Assembly: GCF_004295795.1 (NCBI RefSeq)
Contig: NZ_SEBR01000033.1
Location: 1 to 43,934 of the forward strand
Source of the DNA: Flavobacterium sp.
GTDB taxonomy: Bacteria > Bacteroidota > Bacteroidia > Flavobacteriales > Flavobacteriaceae
Direction of reading: 5' to 3'
Length of the DNA stretch: 43,934 nucleotides
Part shown: one piece after another, positions 9,901 through 20,200 of the stretch
How the letters are laid out: each line of letters begins with the position of its first letter
Position numbering within the stretch: position 1 is the stretch's first letter
Made by a program: the position numbers and the translations under genes
The notes under the pieces: model-generated
The model's database searches: none
The model's input: only the letters and a program-made list of their open reading frames with translations
What the model was told of the DNA's origin: nothing

Positions 9901-11707
9901 AGTCGTTTCTATGTACACGGGAACGCCTTCAGTATATGCGAACGCCATTACGGCCGTGCGTTCGGCTTGGACTGGCGCGACCACAATGACAGAAATCGCG
10001 AACGGAACCAACACAGCTTTGCGTTTGGACAACTTCGGATTCCTTGGTTTGGTCGATCAGAACGAAACATTTTTCAGTGTTGAAGGAATGAGTCATTTGA
10101 ACGTGGACGTTTACCTCAATGCGCCACTTGGCGGAAGTTTGGCTTCGTCCCACATGTTCATCTATTTGTTGTCGAACGGCGATCATCAGTTTGACGCTAC
10201 GAATCTGCATGCAGGTTGGAATACGATCCGCATTCCTTTGACGAATTTCCCTGGAGCGAATTTGGGCAGCATTTACGGCCTGAAGTTCGAGCAAAACGCG
10301 ACTTCTCCTACGCAAATCTATCTTGACAACATCTATTTCAGCAACGATTGTTATACGTATTACGCTGACGCGGATGCTGACGGATTCGGTAATCCTGAAG
10401 TCTCAACGACGCTTTGCGAACCAACGCCGGGCTACGTTTTGGACAACACAGATTGTAACGATGCTTTGGCCGCCGTTCACCCTGGCGCTGCCGAAGTTCC
10501 ATACAACGGAATCGACGACGATTGCGACGGAACAATCGACGAAGGAAGCCAGATCTACTCTCAGGTTTTGGCCAACCAATGCGGAACGACTCTGGCCTCG
10601 ATCAACTCGCTTGTTGGCGCGGTGAGCTTCAGTGCTCCGGTCAACGGATATCGCTTTGAGGTTACGAATGTCGCCACAAACGCTGTTCAGACCATCGACA
10701 GAAACGTACCGAACTTTGCCCTTACGATGTTGCCGGTTTACGACTACGCCTCGACTTATTCGGTTCGCGTGATGCTTCGCCGCAACGGTTCCTGGTTGAA
10801 TTACTACGGAACGGCTTGTCTGGTTTCGACTCCGGCCGTACTTGCCCAAGGCGGCGCGGTTGCGGTTTCTCCATCACAATGCGGAATCGTGCTTCCGGCA
10901 ATCAGTACTTTGATCGCTACTACAAGTATGCCGAATGTGACGCAATATCGCTTCCGGGTAACGAACCTTACCGAAGGCGGAGATTACGTACAACAAGTTC
11001 TGGAGCGTCCGATCAACTGGTTCGCCCTTACGATGTTGACGCGTTTCAACTACGGAACACAATACCAGGTAGAAGTTGCCATCAAGACTTCAAACGGAGC
11101 TTGGTCAGGTTACGGAGCGCCTTGCAACGTGAGTTCGCCGGCAATTCCAATGCTGACAAACTGCGGCGGAACAGTCGCTACCAGCGGAACTTATGTTTCC
11201 ACGACAAGTTTGAACCGCGCGACGGCTTACCGTTTCGAGATCACCAACATGTCGACTTTCGCGCAATCGAATCTGGATCGCACACAAAACTGGTTTACGT
11301 TCGCCCAGGTGCCGAATTTCACGCCTGGCGCAACTTACGCGGTTCGCGTTTCGGTACAAACTGCCGGATATTGGTCGCCATTCAGTGAAAACTGCATGAT
11401 CACAGGTCCGGGCGCATCGAGAACGATCGAAAAAGGCGAAGAATCGACAAACCCTATCGCAGATTTCCGCGCCGTGGTTTATCCGAACCCTTACAATGAA
11501 AGTTTTGCATTCGATATGACGACTTCATCAGAAGAAAAAGTCCAGATCAAGGTTTATGACATGATTGGAAAATTGGTTGAAAACCGTGAGTTCGCAGTCG
11601 ACGCAATCGAGAACGAGCAGTTCGGGGAACGCTATCCTTCGGGAGTTTACAACATCATTTTGGCACAAGGCACATCGGTGAAAACGATGCGTGTCATCAA
11701 GAGATAA
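6971..11707 (+). CDS. Large T9SS type A multimodular glycan-binding-like protein
   Basis: A 1578-residue protein with signal peptide MKTIKNLMFLLLLVAANITGFAQ. A small N-terminal beta domain covers about 24-135. Four Ig-like/Big2-type spacers (each with AFTYTSSNT.VATISGN and STITATQAA) alternate with four copies of the cluster's CBM-like module at about 229-382, 476-638, 732-876 and 966-1126. Next comes a MopE-like acidic metal-binding segment (1127-1193, DADADGFG, DNTDCND, GIDDDCDGTIDEG). Three cysteine-containing beta repeats (starting near 1195, 1292 and 1393) follow, then a T9SS type A sorting domain from about 1500 (VVYPNPYNE, ending MRVIKR). I infer a long surface-exposed scaffold for binding glucan. 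No catalytic domain was recognised. No copy of the operator motif was found in the 208-base upstream gap. Confidence 0.9.
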   Translation: MKTIKNLMFLLLLVAANITGFAQNTQCAGTSTELAQGGGLPEYRYLFTTSGTDVIVEFEVLSPLTGLVAYAHTENPNFVETQMQQVGGSQVFRRTFTGQANGATFKVSAKFAWAAGGFAITKQFTYTVGNACSGGLPAPTLGTFTVPAKQLGDAPFALTAPTSNSAGAFTYTSSNTAVATISGNMVTVVGGGTSTITATQAATSSYSSATANASLVVTVAATTPTAGPATPPARNPWDVLSQYGSAYTNQAGVGFFDFGGSTIVGDVTLADNSIVKKYTNHSYSGISTNGAQNLNVSAMTHLHIDVWSPDFASFKIKLEAANGSAVELEVPGNKAQGTWNSYNIPLSNYAGVDLANLKYIVPVTFNPNNTTLYITNVYFYRPATSNPPTLGTFSVPAKNLGDAAFALTPPTSNSTGAFTYTSSNTNVATISGNMVTITGAGNSTITATQAAAGGFGSGTASATFVVNVPPPPAAPTQPARNANDVISIFAGAYADIAGTDFNPNWGQAGNHPANMTTPSYGGDAVKQYQNSAAYQGTRIGQDINVSVINKLHVDIYSPSMTSMQLFLIKTTGGTFETSVTIPLTPGQWTSVNLDVNGTTFPGLDLTQIREIKYAEFKIGNAVVTNQIFAIDNFYFYKDTATPPTLGTFTVAAHVLGDAPFALTAPTSNSAGAFTYTSSNTSVATISGNTVTIVGAGTSTITATQAANGIYSSASATATLTVTVPPLTTPAPTPPARNEWDVISLYSNAYATSSAPVWQNQASTTDEQLQGNDTKKMSNFLIEIVTFAPTNLTNMTMLHLDVYSEDCTGMNIWLLNNGDRNAQFTLLPNQWNSINIPMSTYLNAGLNLNGVSLLKLESLNGGGKTVFVDNIYFYRPATALPPTLADFTIPAKNFGDPDFTLTAPTSNSNGAFTYTSSNTNVATISGNTVHIVAPGTSTITATQAASGSYGTASITATLNVAYPAPTASPIPAARTADRVVSMYTGTPSVYANAITAVRSAWTGATTMTEIANGTNTALRLDNFGFLGLVDQNETFFSVEGMSHLNVDVYLNAPLGGSLASSHMFIYLLSNGDHQFDATNLHAGWNTIRIPLTNFPGANLGSIYGLKFEQNATSPTQIYLDNIYFSNDCYTYYADADADGFGNPEVSTTLCEPTPGYVLDNTDCNDALAAVHPGAAEVPYNGIDDDCDGTIDEGSQIYSQVLANQCGTTLASINSLVGAVSFSAPVNGYRFEVTNVATNAVQTIDRNVPNFALTMLPVYDYASTYSVRVMLRRNGSWLNYYGTACLVSTPAVLAQGGAVAVSPSQCGIVLPAISTLIATTSMPNVTQYRFRVTNLTEGGDYVQQVLERPINWFALTMLTRFNYGTQYQVEVAIKTSNGAWSGYGAPCNVSSPAIPMLTNCGGTVATSGTYVSTTSLNRATAYRFEITNMSTFAQSNLDRTQNWFTFAQVPNFTPGATYAVRVSVQTAGYWSPFSENCMITGPGASRTIEKGEESTNPIADFRAVVYPNPYNESFAFDMTTSSEEKVQIKVYDMIGKLVENREFAVDAIENEQFGERYPSGVYNIILAQGTSVKTMRVIKR

Positions 11708-11723
11708 ATTTTGGGTTATCACT

Positions 11724-11756
11724 AAAAAACACCTCTCTTAATCGAGGGGTGTTTTT
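11724..11756 (+). terminator. Rho-independent terminator or attenuator
   Basis: AAAAACACCTCTC pairs with GAGGGGTGTTTTT. It sits only 24 bases before the next start codon, so the gene at 11780 may depend on read-through or on a promoter inside the preceding gene. Confidence 0.8.
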
Positions 11757-11779
11757 ACTTTTCTCTAAAAATCAAGACA

Positions 11780-13849
11780 ATGACGACCTCAAAAAAAATA
11801 ATGACGACAATGGGTTTGCTTTTCTCGCTCGCGGGATTCGCCCAAGTTGGCGTCGGAACGACGGCACCGGCGGCAACGCTTGATGTCACTGCCACAAATT
11901 TGACGGGAACGACCGTCGACGGACTTCTGGTTCCGAGAGTTTCCAGATCGCGCGCCCAGACCATGACGGGAACGCCAACATCAACGGTTTTGTACGTGAA
12001 CGACATTTCGACGGGAACGGCAACCGGAACAACAATAAACGTAACAGCTGTCGGATTCTACTTTTTCAACGGAACGGTTTGGGAAAGATTGGGAGCGGCA
12101 AGCACGACAGGTTGGGCAATCACGGGAAATTCGGGATTGTCAGGCACGACGAATTTTGTCGGGACGACCGATAACGTCGATTTGGCTTTTCGCCGAAACA
12201 ACGCCGCCGCCGGAAAAATCGGGGCGACAAGCACAGGTTTCGGTGTAAACGCTCTAACCAACGGCGTCGCCACAAACAATGCAGCCTTTGGAACAAACGC
12301 TTTGGCCTTGAGTACGGGCACAGACAACGTGGCTTTCGGAAACCAGGTTTTGTCGGCCAACACGACCGGAATCCAAAATACCGCTGTCGGAAATTCTGCC
12401 TTGGCCGTGAATACGGGAAGCGCTTCGACTGCCGTCGGATTTCAGGCTTTGAACCTCAACACGAGCGGAAGCAACGGAACTGCCGTAGGTTTTCAGGCTT
12501 TGGCGAGAAATACGACCTCGAGCAACAACACTGCCGTCGGATTCCAATCGCTTACAAATTCAAACGGAACGGCGAATACGTCGGTCGGATTCCAATCTGG
12601 ACAGACTTTGACTTCCGGAAGCCGCAACACATCTGTCGGAAACCAAGCTTTGCAACTCAACGGAACCGGAAACGAGAATGTCGCCATCGGTAATTATGCG
12701 TTGGGACGAAATACGGGTTCTGGAAATACCGCGATCGGCAACGAAGCGGAATTCGGAACTGGCGGAAGTTTCAGCAATACGACCGCGATTGGTTGGCACG
12801 CTTTATTCTTCAACTCAGGTTCGGGAAACACTGCTGTCGGCTTTAACGCGCTTCAGGGAAATCTTACGGCGACGGGAAATACCGCTGTCGGAGCTTCGGC
12901 TATGAACAATACGACTGGAGCCAACAACACCGCGTTCGGAAACAGCGCAGGATTTGAACTTGCAGGCGGAATCAACAACACGTATGTTGGTTTTGAAGCC
13001 GGACGTTTCAACGTTGGCGCTGCGAGCAACAACGTTTTCATGGGTTTTCAGGCCGGACTTTACTCACAAGGTTCGGGCAACGTCGTCATCGGATCGAATA
13101 CTTTGAAAGGCAATTTCGCGACCTCGAACAACGTCATTATCGGAAACGGTGCGATGACAAACACGCAAGGCAGCGGAAACGTGGCCATAGGAAGTAACGC
13201 GGGCGCGGCCGAAACAGGCTCGAACAAACTCTATATCGACAACTCGAATGCGGGTGCGAGCGCGGCTTTGGTTTACGGCGAATTCGACAACGACATTTTG
13301 CGCGTGAACGGCACTTTACAAGTGAACAATCCGGCGAATGCGAACGGTTATGCGCTTCCAAACGTGAGAGGAACTGCCGGACAAATCTTGCAGACGAACG
13401 GCGCTGGCGCGACGAGTTGGGTCACGAATCCGGCGACTTCGCTTTCTTTGGTGCGCGCGAATTTATCGGCTAACCAAAACCTCACGAACACGGGTTGGCA
13501 AAAAGTCAATTTCAACACCGAGGCGTTCGATACGGCAAACGAATTCGATACGGCCACGGGAAGATTTACGGCGACAAAAGCTGGTTTTTACAGGATTGAA
13601 GCTACTTACCATACGTTTCCGCTTACAAACAACAACCTGTTTTCGATCGCTGTTAGCGTGAACGGAACGTATTACCAAATGAATTCGACCGACCACCAAG
13701 CTTACGGAAACGTGGAGCGTTCGGTAAGTTGCATCGTGCAATTGGCCGTGGGCGGATACGTGGAAATCTTTGCCGAAAACTACGTCACCGGAGCAGCACT
13801 CGACAGTTACACTGGAAAAACGAGGTTCGAGATTCAACAAATCCGATAA
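11780..13849 (+). CDS. Secreted YadA-head-like repeat protein with C1q-like C-terminus
   Basis: A 689-residue protein with a signal peptide (first 21 residues, ending SLAGFAQ); an alternative ATG at 11801 would shorten it by 7 residues. Residues about 114-474 are many short repeats of the form NTAVGFQAL, NVAIGNYAL and NTAIGNEA, as in the left-handed beta-roll head (Hep_Hag/YadA type) of trimeric adhesins. A short linker ending LQTNGAGATSWV leads to residues about 554-689. These resemble a C1q/TNF-like jelly roll (FDTATGRFTATKAGFYRIEA, then a VEIFAENYV strand), a fold that also trimerises. No YadA membrane anchor, T9SS sorting domain or chaperone peptidase is visible, so secretion beyond the signal peptide is unexplained. 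Its role in the glucan cluster is inferred from position only. A terminator follows. Confidence 0.85.
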   Translation: MTTSKKIMTTMGLLFSLAGFAQVGVGTTAPAATLDVTATNLTGTTVDGLLVPRVSRSRAQTMTGTPTSTVLYVNDISTGTATGTTINVTAVGFYFFNGTVWERLGAASTTGWAITGNSGLSGTTNFVGTTDNVDLAFRRNNAAAGKIGATSTGFGVNALTNGVATNNAAFGTNALALSTGTDNVAFGNQVLSANTTGIQNTAVGNSALAVNTGSASTAVGFQALNLNTSGSNGTAVGFQALARNTTSSNNTAVGFQSLTNSNGTANTSVGFQSGQTLTSGSRNTSVGNQALQLNGTGNENVAIGNYALGRNTGSGNTAIGNEAEFGTGGSFSNTTAIGWHALFFNSGSGNTAVGFNALQGNLTATGNTAVGASAMNNTTGANNTAFGNSAGFELAGGINNTYVGFEAGRFNVGAASNNVFMGFQAGLYSQGSGNVVIGSNTLKGNFATSNNVIIGNGAMTNTQGSGNVAIGSNAGAAETGSNKLYIDNSNAGASAALVYGEFDNDILRVNGTLQVNNPANANGYALPNVRGTAGQILQTNGAGATSWVTNPATSLSLVRANLSANQNLTNTGWQKVNFNTEAFDTANEFDTATGRFTATKAGFYRIEATYHTFPLTNNNLFSIAVSVNGTYYQMNSTDHQAYGNVERSVSCIVQLAVGGYVEIFAENYVTGAALDSYTGKTRFEIQQIR

Positions 13850-13882
13850 GGAAAACGATAAACACCAAGCCATTTTTACCTT

Positions 13883-13921
13883 CAAACCTTCTGTTTTTCA
13901 AAGACCGAAGGTTTGTTTTTA
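13883..13921 (+). terminator. Rho-independent terminator
   Basis: AAACCTTC pairs with GAAGGTTT, followed by GTTTTTAT. It ends the upstream adhesin-like gene and separates it from the regulator. Confidence 0.75.
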
Positions 13922-14074
13922 TCGGCCAATTCACAACAATCGAAAAACCGACGGCGATTCCCGTGCGAATAATTGTACGAAATCGATTTCTTGGATATAT
14001 TGCGCCTCCAAACAATCGGTCGCTTTTTGGCCGAACCCGTATCTCAAAAAACTGAACAACAACTTATTGGCAAA

Positions 14075-16882
14075 ATGAAAATCAAATTCGCCCACATTTG
14101 GTTCTTGCTTTTTCCTGTTTTCCTTTTCGGACAGGAATTGGCGCCCATCGTGAAATACAATTCGGCCACTTACAACGCCGGAAACCAAAACTGGATGATC
14201 TCGCAAGATTCCCAGCGGTTTATGTTTTTTGCCAACAACGACGGGCTTCTCGAGTTCAACGGATCGGCTTGGACGCTTTATCCTTCGCCAAACGAAACCA
14301 TCATAAGGTCGGTCAAAGTCGTGGGCGATCGAATTTACACAGGTTGTTATATGGAATTCGGATATTGGACGAGAGAACCGAACAACCATCTGAAATACAC
14401 ATCATTAAGCCAAAAAATCAAAAAGCGGATCGTTGACGACGAGCAATTCTGGAACATTTTCGCTTATGAGCAATGGATCATTTTCCAGTCGCTCGACCAG
14501 ATTCACATTTACGATACGAAATCTGGGAAATTTTCGGTAATCAGTCCGAAGAACAGCATTCTTAAATCTTTTCAGGCCAACAATTCGATATATTACCAAG
14601 TCGCCAACGAAGGCTTGTATGAGATCGAGAACGGAAAAGGCAAACTCGTCTCTAACAATTCGGTGGCCATGAACAACAAAATCGTGGCGATTTTTTCGGC
14701 CGATGACGGTTTGTTGCTGCAAACGGCCAACAACGGGATTTTTACTTTGATCAACGGGAATTTCGCGCCTTTCCTTTCGGATATCGACAGCGAGATGACA
14801 ATGAGCAGCGTTTACAGTTGCCAGCAATTGTCAGACAAAGGATTCGCGATCGGAACGATTTCCAACGGCGTTTTTATTTTGTCGGCGAACGGAAAACTGC
14901 GCTATCACATCACTCAGGACAAAGGTTTGAGCAACAACACGATCTTGTCGGTTTTTGAGGATGTGGACGAAAATCTGTGGATCGGACTCGACAACGGCAT
15001 CAACTGCATCAACCTGCAATCGCCCATTCGCAGTTATTCTGACAAGACCGGATTTCTCGGGACGGTTTACGCTTCGTTGTTGCAAAACGGAAAACTTTAC
15101 ATCGGAACAAACCAAGGACTTTTCTACAAAACCTACAATTCGAACGAGCCGTTCCAGTTCGTAAAAAACACCAAAGGCCAGGTTTGGTCGCTTTTCGAAT
15201 ACCAAGGCACGATTTTTTGCGGACACGATTCCGGGACCTTTATCGTTTCTGACGGATACGCTTCCCCCATTTTCTCGGCTTCCGGAACTTGGGGATTCGT
15301 CAAAATTCCGGGCCAACCGAATTTGCTTTTACAGGGAAATTACTACGGGATCTCGGTTCTCGAAAATTTCAACGGACAATGGAAATTCCGAAACAAGATC
15401 TCCAAGTTCGATTATTCGGCCAAACACTTTGAGATTTCAAGCGCAAGGGACGTTTACATCAGCCACGAATACAAAGGCGTTTTCAGATTTCACCTCGATG
15501 CCGATTACACGACTTGCTCGAATTTGACGACGTTGACCATTCCGAAGAAAGGCAAAAACGCAAGTCTTATCAAATTCGACAAAACGATTTATTACGCTAG
15601 CAAAGAAGGGATTTTCGTTTTGGACGACGCCAGTAAAACCTTCAGGCACGACAAGCTTTTGAGTTCGGTTTTCGAAAAGGACGAATACACTTCGGGTAAA
15701 CTGATCGCCGACAGTTCAAACAAATTGTGGTTGTTTTCGAAGAATTACATCCATTATTTCACGCTGAGCAAGATTGGGAACGAACTCAAGAAGAACACGA
15801 TCCCGATTCCGCTTTCGCTTACAGGTTCGATGCTTGGTTATGAGAACGTGACGCGTTTGTCGAACTCGATTTTCCTTATCGGAACAACCGACGGTTACTA
15901 CACGATCAACCTTAACGACTTGAGATTCAAGAGCAATGTCGTTTCGATCACAAATGTCACGATCAACAAACTCGACGAGAAACTCATCAGTTGCCCGGTC
16001 AAGGATGGAGGCGAATTTTCTTACGACGAAAACAACATCATCCTGAATTACACGGTTCCCGAATACAACAAATACATCTACACCGAATACCAGTATTTGC
16101 TTGAAGGACAAACCGAGGAATGGAGCAACTGGAGCGCGAAAACCTCGGCGACTTTCAAGAATTTGCCGCCAGGCGATTACGTTTTCAAAGTTCGGGCGAA
16201 GATCGCCAATTCGAATCCGAAGAACATGGCGAGCTATAGTTTTACGATCTGCAAGCCTTGGTACGCAACTGGAATCGCTTTGATGATTTATCTGGTTCTG
16301 GCGATTCTGGCCGCGGTTTACATCCACAAAGCGTACAAGGAATACTACCGAAAACAAGAACAAAAACTCATCGAGGAAAACAATTTACTGCTAGAAATCA
16401 AGGAACTCGAGAACGAACAGCAACTCATGAAACTCAAGAACGAGCAGTTGTCGATAGACGTCGACAGCAAAAATCGCGAGCTCGCGGCCTCGACGATGAG
16501 CCTGATGAAAAAGAACGAACTGCTTGCCTTGATCAAGGACGACTTGAAACGCACGAATTCCGATCAGGAAGACAAGAGCATAAAATCTGTAATTAACACA
16601 ATCAACAAAAGTATTTCTGACGACGATTCGTGGACGATCTTCAAAGAAGCTTTCAACAGCGCCGACAACGATTTCCTCAAGAAGATCAAACTGCTTCATC
16701 CGTCGCTCACACCAAACGATTTGCGACTTTGCGCTTACTTGAGATTGAACCTTTCCTCGAAGGAAATCGCACCGCTTTTGAACATTTCGGTGCGAAGTGT
16801 CGAGGTCAAGAGATATCGTTTGCGTAAAAAAATGGATTTGCCTCACGAAAAGGGCGTTGTCGAATATATTCTGTCGATTTGA
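14075..16882 (+). CDS. SusR-like membrane regulator: periplasmic propeller, Y_Y_Y, TM, LuxR-type HTH
   Basis: A 935-residue one-component regulator. The ATG at 14075 gives the signal peptide MKIKFAHIWFLLFPVFLFGQ; the frame stays open to 13973, but that part is unlike a signal. Residues about 25-640 are beta-propeller repeats of the two-component-regulator propeller type (for example GLSNNTILSVFEDVDENLW, 284-302). A Y_Y_Y domain lies at about 650-726, a transmembrane helix at about 731-750 and a coiled coil at about 753-830. A LuxR/GerE-type helix-turn-helix covers about 875-930 (LSSKEIAPLLNISVRSVEVK). There is no histidine kinase or receiver domain, so ligand sensing in the periplasm should act directly on the cytoplasmic DNA-binding end. 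It sits inside the glucan cluster and is the best candidate reader of the TGTATrG/CYATACA sites. Confidence 0.9.
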   Translation: MKIKFAHIWFLLFPVFLFGQELAPIVKYNSATYNAGNQNWMISQDSQRFMFFANNDGLLEFNGSAWTLYPSPNETIIRSVKVVGDRIYTGCYMEFGYWTREPNNHLKYTSLSQKIKKRIVDDEQFWNIFAYEQWIIFQSLDQIHIYDTKSGKFSVISPKNSILKSFQANNSIYYQVANEGLYEIENGKGKLVSNNSVAMNNKIVAIFSADDGLLLQTANNGIFTLINGNFAPFLSDIDSEMTMSSVYSCQQLSDKGFAIGTISNGVFILSANGKLRYHITQDKGLSNNTILSVFEDVDENLWIGLDNGINCINLQSPIRSYSDKTGFLGTVYASLLQNGKLYIGTNQGLFYKTYNSNEPFQFVKNTKGQVWSLFEYQGTIFCGHDSGTFIVSDGYASPIFSASGTWGFVKIPGQPNLLLQGNYYGISVLENFNGQWKFRNKISKFDYSAKHFEISSARDVYISHEYKGVFRFHLDADYTTCSNLTTLTIPKKGKNASLIKFDKTIYYASKEGIFVLDDASKTFRHDKLLSSVFEKDEYTSGKLIADSSNKLWLFSKNYIHYFTLSKIGNELKKNTIPIPLSLTGSMLGYENVTRLSNSIFLIGTTDGYYTINLNDLRFKSNVVSITNVTINKLDEKLISCPVKDGGEFSYDENNIILNYTVPEYNKYIYTEYQYLLEGQTEEWSNWSAKTSATFKNLPPGDYVFKVRAKIANSNPKNMASYSFTICKPWYATGIALMIYLVLAILAAVYIHKAYKEYYRKQEQKLIEENNLLLEIKELENEQQLMKLKNEQLSIDVDSKNRELAASTMSLMKKNELLALIKDDLKRTNSDQEDKSIKSVINTINKSISDDDSWTIFKEAFNSADNDFLKKIKLLHPSLTPNDLRLCAYLRLNLSSKEIAPLLNISVRSVEVKRYRLRKKMDLPHEKGVVEYILSI

Positions 16883-17213
16883 CGCGCTATAAGCGATTTG
16901 CATTCGCCTATACATCAACCATACAAAACCACTTTTAGAACGCCTAAAATCAAGTGTTGACCGCCACAACAGACGTTGTTAAAACGTTGTTAAATGACAC
17001 GTCCTGAGCAAATCTGTGTTAAAACTGATTCTGTATGGTTTCTTTAATCGGCCGATTCGATTTGGGTGTTGCAAAAAATGTAGTTTTAGCCAATCAGAAA
17101 TTTTTTATAGCGTTTTTTATCAATCTCAAAAAAATCAAGCCAAATAATCGCTAATGAGCAGTAATTCTCGTCGGCAAAAAATCACAAGCCTAACCAACCA
17201 AAGAACATTTAAA
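16883..17213 (+). promoter_or_regulatory. Promoter with paired activator sites for the glycosidase operon
   Basis: The distal direct repeat is CTATACA (16908-16914) and CCATACA (16919-16925), 11 bp apart. The proximal inverted TGTATGG is at 17032-17038. The putative promoter is TTTG at 17061-17064 and TAGTTTTA at 17081-17088. The proximal site begins 49 bp before the -7 element. No gene is seen in this gap. It probably drives 17214 to 25385. Confidence 0.65.
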
Positions 17214-20200
17214 ATGAGAAAACTAATTTTATTAGTGTTGATCGCGATGATTTCGCCTTCGGTTTTCGCCCAGAGCAACAGCGTTGTTGTGGCAAACGGA
17301 AGCCAGGGAACGAAATTGGTCGTCGACGGAAAAGATTTTATCATCAATGGAATGAACTGGGATTATTATCCAATTGGCACGAACTATTCGTACAGCCTTT
17401 GGATCCAACCCGATGATTTCATCAAACAAGCGCTCGACAGCGAAATGGCGTTGCTAAAAAATATGGGCGTGAACACGATTCGCGTCTATGCCGGAATGCC
17501 GAAAAAATGGATCGAGTACGTTTACACGAACTACGGAATCTACACAATGTTGAACCATTCGTTTGGGCGTTACGGCGTCGATTTGAACGGCGCTTATATT
17601 CCGAATACCGAATATTCAGATCCGCAAGTGCGAAAATTCCTTTTGGGCGAAGTCAACAAACTCGCTACAGAATACAAGGACACCAAAGGATTGCTTTTGT
17701 TTTTGCTTGGAAACGAGAACAACTACGGCCTTTTTTGGGACGGAGCCGAAACACAGAACATTCCGGTAGAGCAGAGAACGTCTACGAAAAGAGCCGTTGC
17801 GATGTACAAATTGTTCAACGAGGCCGCGGTTTCGATGAAACAGATCGACAATTCTCATCCAATCGCATTCTGTAACGGCGACTTGATGTTCATGGACATC
17901 ATCAACAAAGAATGTCAGTCTTTCGACATTTTCGCGACTAACGTTTACCGCGGAATGTCTTTTGGAGATTTGTTCGAAAAAGTGAAAAGAGAATACGGAA
18001 AACCGGTTTTGTTCGCAGAATTCGGGGCCGATGCGTTCAATGCGATCACGAATCAGGAAGACCAGACTTCGCAAGCTTATTATCTGCTGAACAACTGGAA
18101 AGAGATTTACCAGAACGCGGCCGGACAAGGAAAAGCCCAAAACGCTCTTGGCGGATTCACGTTCCAGTTCAGCGACGGTTGGTGGAAATACGGACAAACT
18201 GCAGATCTTGACTCTCACGACACGAATGCGTCATGGGCAAACGGCGGCTACGTTCGCGATTACGAGCAAGGCCAGAACAACATGAACGAGGAATGGTTCG
18301 GGATTTGTGCGAAAGGCCCGACGAACGAGAAAGGTTTGTACGAACTGTTTCCGCGTGCGGCTTATTATGTGTTGAAAGATGCGCATAAATTCAACCCTTA
18401 CACGTCATCTGAAAGTGCCGAAAATTACTTTGCAAACATTCAGGTCATGGATGCGACGCTGCGTGCAAGAGGCGACAAAGCGGCTTTGGAAAGCAAATCT
18501 GGCGGATTGATCAGATTGAGCAAACTCAGAGCCGAATTCACGACGTTCAACACCGGCGGATCGCTTATCACGACTCCGGACGAACCGAATCCGAACATTA
18601 CCGAATATCCGAACCAACTCGGTTTCGACCACATGCAGTCTTTTTACGTAGGTGTAGAAGGAAATCCATCGGCCAACATGAAAGCCAACGTCGAATTCAA
18701 CATTTTGGGCAATGTCGCGTTGAATCCTATCGACCAGATTTTCTATGAAAACCGCGGACGTCCCGTGACTGTCGAGCGCAACAATCAGGAAACGCGCCTT
18801 GACTCGAACAACAGAGTGCAGGTTTACAGCGCCAGCTATCAGTGGAACCACAATTATTTCAACCTCAACGGATTTTACAGAACCGGACATTACCACTGGG
18901 GTTATGAAGGTGATTTCTTCGGACTTTATCCGGAAGCCAATTACGGCCCGCAAATCGACATTTACAACGGTATTGCGCCACTTGGTTTCGAGGTCGAAGG
19001 AAAAAAACAGCTCAGCGGACTCAAAATGGCCTTCGGACCGCAACTTTGGTGGGGCGCGAACCCAGCGATCTTGCTGAAATACTCCAAAATGTTCAAGAAA
19101 TTCACGTTTACCGGCGTTTTTCATGAAGATTTGGAACAACACACGAATACCGAAAGTTCGTTCGCGATTCCACAGCCAAAAACACGACGTTTCACAATGG
19201 CCGTCAGCAGAAAATTCGGAAAGTTCGGAATGGACTTGGGCGGAATCTGGGCAGGTTCGCCGCTTATCGGAAGAAACTACCAAGTCGTTAGAGGTTCGGG
19301 CGTGAACGAACAAGTTTTTGACGCAGAAATCTCGGCAAAAGACACTTGGGGCGGAAAAGCCAAAATCACGTACACAGGCGGAAAATTCAACTGGTACGGA
19401 CAAGGCGCAGCAATGGGATTGGTCGCAAACGGCGGAACAGACTACACCCAAACCTTCACGGGATGGCGTTTGAAAGACAGCGGAAGCGGCAACCAATACA
19501 ACTTCCTGACTGGAGCAACTTACAACATCGGAAAATTCCAGATCGCACCTAACTTCTTGTACCAAAAACCACTCGAAGGCCCAATCGACGCCAATGTCGC
19601 GGCTCCGGGACGACCTAGAAACATCCTCGACGATCCATTTGTCGTAAGAGCCAACAGAGAACAAGTCGCGGGAGAACTTTTGCTGACCTTCGACCCAACT
19701 CCGGGAACCTGGATGTACAACTGGGAAAACGACCGCACGGAAGACGCCAAATTCGCGGTCAGCGCAGGAGTTGTTTTCAGACACTTGCCAACGACACAGG
19801 ACGCCGCCATCGGGATCTTGCCTGACGGAAGAACGACATTCGCCTTCGACGGAGCGGCTCCGGCTAAAGACCTATACGAAGTCAACACGAGAATCGTCTC
19901 GAAATGGGGCAAGGATTTCGGCTTCATCGCCAACCTTTACGCAGGTGATGCGCAGGCAAACGGAAGCGACGCAAGAATGATCCACCGTTACGGAATGGAC
20001 TTGCGCGTGATCTACAAACAGATCAAATTGGCATCTTTCGTGAAAATCAACGATTGGGGTCCATACGATTACCACCGCGATTATAACCTTACTTTCCCGC
20101 TTCAATTGATGGCCGATCTTTCTACCGAAATCGGAAAACCAGATTGGTTCATCCTGCCTGGCACGAGAATCGGCGTACGCGGCACCTGGAGAGCGCTTGA

